Positions 61,317 to 64,000 of a DNA stretch of 64,000 bases are shown one piece after another. This stretch comes from Aristolochia californica (Eukaryota; Streptophyta; Magnoliopsida; Piperales; Aristolochiaceae). A program made the translations under genes and the position numbers. Location: NCBI GenBank assembly GCA_029961685.1, contig JARWKL010000002.1, forward strand, positions 18,320,908 through 18,384,907, written 5' to 3'. The notes under the pieces were generated by a model. The model worked only from the letters and a program-made list of their open reading frames with translations, was not told the origin of the DNA and did not search any database. Position 1 is the stretch's first letter; the number at the start of each line of letters is the position of its first letter.

Positions 61317-64000
61317 CCAAAATGAAAATGCACAAAAGTTGAGAGAGATAATTCAAAAAAGTATCTATGATATTTTTGGATTGTAAACTCTTTTAGGTTT
61401 TTATATATTAGGTTTTGCAATCATCGAAAAAGGGGGGGTGTGGCATTTTTAACTGTGTGTTAACTCCCAAACCATAAGTCATTTCTAAAAAGAATTAATG
61501 TCGTTACACATCATTAATCGATCAAAACATTTACGATGATCTATGATTTTTAGGTCCGTTTTTTCTAAATAGGCAAAAAGTTGGTAGTTTGGTTCTGGTA
61601 AATATCCCACCGCACGTTAACTTGAGAATTTAAATTTTTCGACGCCTTGAAATTTTTGGATCATTAGGTCATTTGCATATTCAACATGTTTTAGTCATGC
61701 ATATCCACATTTAAAATATGTTAGGATCAATTGGAAATCTCTTTCTTATAAAATTTCACCAAGCTATTAGGGTTTGTACTGGTGGAATTTCCCAAACATG
61801 GATAACAAAACTTTTGTGTTCATTTTTAGTGCGTGAAATAATTTTCTTCACTTACATTTATTATAGTTTTCAATTTTTTGCATACATAAACTCATAAATT
61901 TTCATTTTCTTGTGATCTATTTGCCTTATCCTTTTGTTTACAAGAAAAATGGTAGAGTGAAAACTCAAGTTTGGATTTTAAAAAAAATTCAACATCCAAA
62001 ATGGAAATTCACAAATGGTGAGAGAGATAATTCCAAAAAGTATCTGTGATTTTTAGGATTGTAAACTCTTTTAGTTTTTTATATATTAGGTTTTGTAGTC
62101 ACCAAAAAAGGGGGGCGATGCATTTTTAACTGAGTTTTCACACCCAAACCATAAGTCATTTCTAAAAAAAATTATAGCCGTTACACATCATTAATCGATC
62201 AAAATATTTATGATGATCTATGATTTTTAAGTCCGCTTTTTTTAAATAGGAAAGAAGTGGGTTGTTATGCGCTGGTAAATATCCCACTGCTCGTTGACTT
62301 AAGAATTTAAATTTTCTGACTCCTTGAAATTTTTGGATCATTTGGTCATTTGCACCGTCAACATGTTTCAATCATGCATATCCATATTTAAAATATGTTA
62401 GGATCAATTAGAAATCTCTTTCGTATAAAATTCCACCAAGCTATTAGGGTTTGTACTGGTGGAATTTCCCAAACATGAACAACAAAACTTTTGTTTTCAT
62501 TTTTAGTGCGTGAAATAATTTTCTACTCTTACATTTATTATAGTTTTCAATTTGTTGCATGCATAAACTCTAAATTTTTTATTTTGTTGTTATCTATTAA
62601 CATTATCTTTTTGTTTATGAGAAAAATGGGAGAGTGAAAACTGAAGTTCGGATTTGAAAAATAATTGAACATCCAGAATGGAAATGCACAAAAGCTGAGA
62701 GAGATAATTCAAAAATGATCTGTGATTTTTTTGGATTGTAAACTCTCTTAGTTTTTTTATAAATAGGTTTTGCAATCATCGGAAAAGGAGGGGTGGAGCA
62801 TTTTTAACTGAGTGTTGACTCCCAAACTATAAGTCATTTATAACAAACATTATAGCCGTTACACATCATTAATCGATCAACACATTTCCGATGATATATG
62901 ATTGTTTGGTCTGCTTTGTGTAAATTGGAAAAGTGGGTTGTTTGGCTCTGGTAAATATCCCACCACCCGTGAACTTGAAAATTTAATTTTTTTGACTCCT
63001 TGAAATTTTTGGATCATTTGATCATTTTCATCTTCAACATGTTTCAGTCAAGCATATATTTAAAAAATGTTAGGATAAATTAGAAATCTCTTTCTTATAA
63101 AATTCCACCAAGCTATTAGGGGTTGTACTGGTGGAATTTCCCAAACATGGATAACAAAACTTTGTTGTTCATTTTTAGTGCGTGAAATTATTTTCTTCGC
63201 TGACATTTATAATAGTTTTCAATTTTTTGCATAGATATGCTCTGAAATTTTCTTTAAGTTGTGATCTATTTGCCTTATCTTTTTGTTACCGAGAAAAATG
63301 GGAGAGTGAAAACTCAAGTTTGGATTTAAAAAAAAATTGAACATCCAAAATGGAAAAGCACAAATACTGAGAGAGATCATTCAAAAAAGTATCTATGATT
63401 TTTATGGACTGTAAACTCTTTCAATTTTTTATAAATTAGGTTTTCCAATCATTGGAAAAGGGGTTGCGAGACATTTTTAATTGAGTGTTGACTCCCAAAA
63501 CATAACTCATTTCTAACAAAAATTATAGCCGTTACACATCATTAATTGATGAAAACATTTACGATGATCTATGATTGTAAGGTCCGCTTTTGTTAAATAG
63601 GCAAAAAGTGGGTTGTTTGGCTCTGGTAAGTATCCCACCGCATGTTAACTTCAGACTTTAATTTTTTCTAATCCTCGAAATTTTTGGATAATTAGGTCAT
63701 TTGCATCTTCAACATGTTTCAAGCATGCATATCCATATTTAAAACATGTTACGACCAATTAGAAATCACTTTCTTATAAAACTTCCACCAAGCTTTTAGG
63801 GGTTGTACTGGTGGAATTTCCCAAACATGGATAACAAAACTTTGTTGTTCATTTTTAGAGCAAGAAATAATTTTCTTCATGTACATTTCTTATAGTTTTC
63901 AAATTTTTTTATACAAAAGCTCATAAATTTTCATTTTCTTGTGATCTGTTTGCCTTATCCTTTTGTTTACGAGAAAATGGCGGAATAAAAACTCAAAGTT

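Larger units (their letters stand above)
25389..64000 (-). repeat. Right satellite array, same ~677-bp family, inverted, ~57 copies
   Basis: Seen directly: the reverse-complement anchor (AACATCCAAAATGG) recurs near 25466, 26113, 26762, 27457, 28127, 28807, 29147, 29833, 30477, 31155, 31813, 32546, 33209, 33888, 34097, 34769, 35447, 36103, 36518, 37196, 37406, 38084, 38762, 39416, 40088, 40764, 41427, 42104, 42708, 43400, 44109, 44790, 45477, 46169, 46811, 47485, 48163, 48841, 49518, 50561, 51229, 51914, 52590, 53270, 53944, 54624, 55900, 56578, 57253, 57934, 58611, 59311, 59987, 60668, 61315, 61993, 62670 and 63351. The usual step is 644-709 bp with a mode of 677-680. Every copy is on the minus strand and the array runs off the window. 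It begins part-way through a monomer (TCTATTTGCCTTATC) at the insert edge. Deleted monomers sit at 29.0, 34.0, 36.45, 37.3, 42.33, 50.17, 55.26 and 61.3 kb. Most copies have CCAGTACAACC (in forward sense) where left copies have CCACTAGTAC or CCACTATTAC, so the two arrays are distinct subfamilies. No gene lies in it. Confidence 0.96.

Noticed and set aside
25389..64000. Equivalent open frames in the right array
   Set aside because: Same reason: they are the inverted copies of the same satellite frames.
1..64000. CRISPR-like array
   Set aside because: Repeats are about 677 bp and contiguous, with no short-repeat/unique-spacer pattern, and the sequence is plant.

Overview
The window is plant nuclear heterochromatin. 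About 90% of it is one long AT-rich tandem satellite with a monomer of roughly 677 bp. The rest is a decayed reverse-transcribing element that resembles an endogenous caulimovirid (plant pararetrovirus). I see no intact host gene, tRNA, rRNA or CRISPR array. The retroelement type points to a flowering plant; the species cannot be told from the sequence.

Layout. (1) 1-19,398: about 28 satellite monomers, all in + orientation. (2) 19,399-25,388: a 5.99-kb non-satellite insert read on the minus strand. (3) 25,389-64,000: about 57 monomers of the same satellite, all in minus orientation. The satellite changes direction exactly across the insert, and both arrays run with their monomer-forward direction into it. 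Each monomer carries a poly-C tract at one fixed place (seen as poly-G in the right array) that is usually 4-8 bp but reaches 19-35 bp in several copies. Each also has a conserved 9-10 bp inverted repeat. Higher-order structure is clear at 32.2-42.3 kb (a three-monomer, about 2.01-kb unit and a 3.31-kb block duplication) and at 54.9-58.3 kb (another trimer). Scattered pairs of segments share private variants, which points to conversion or segmental duplication.

The insert, read from 25,388 down to 19,399, holds in order: a broken ORF of unknown function with an internal run of about 66-bp repeats; a promoter-like region (short tandem repeats, TGACG motifs, a TATA box); a long leader with an 86-88 bp tandem duplication that creates three initiator-Met-tRNA primer-binding-site-like motifs; a 105-codon broken ORF; an 11-nt-overlapping second broken ORF that contains a Cauli_VI/RNase H1 N-terminal-like domain; and a coat/gag-like region with a damaged CCHC knuckle followed by the start of a retropepsin (DTGSS). 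The protease is cut off at the left satellite junction. Reverse transcriptase, RNase H and any second terminal repeat are absent. All viral-type frames carry stops and frame changes, so the copy is dead.

Most open frames in the satellite are by-products of the monomer sequence. Two antisense-overlapping frames of about 62 and 65 codons recur in many copies; they are noted but not called as genes.
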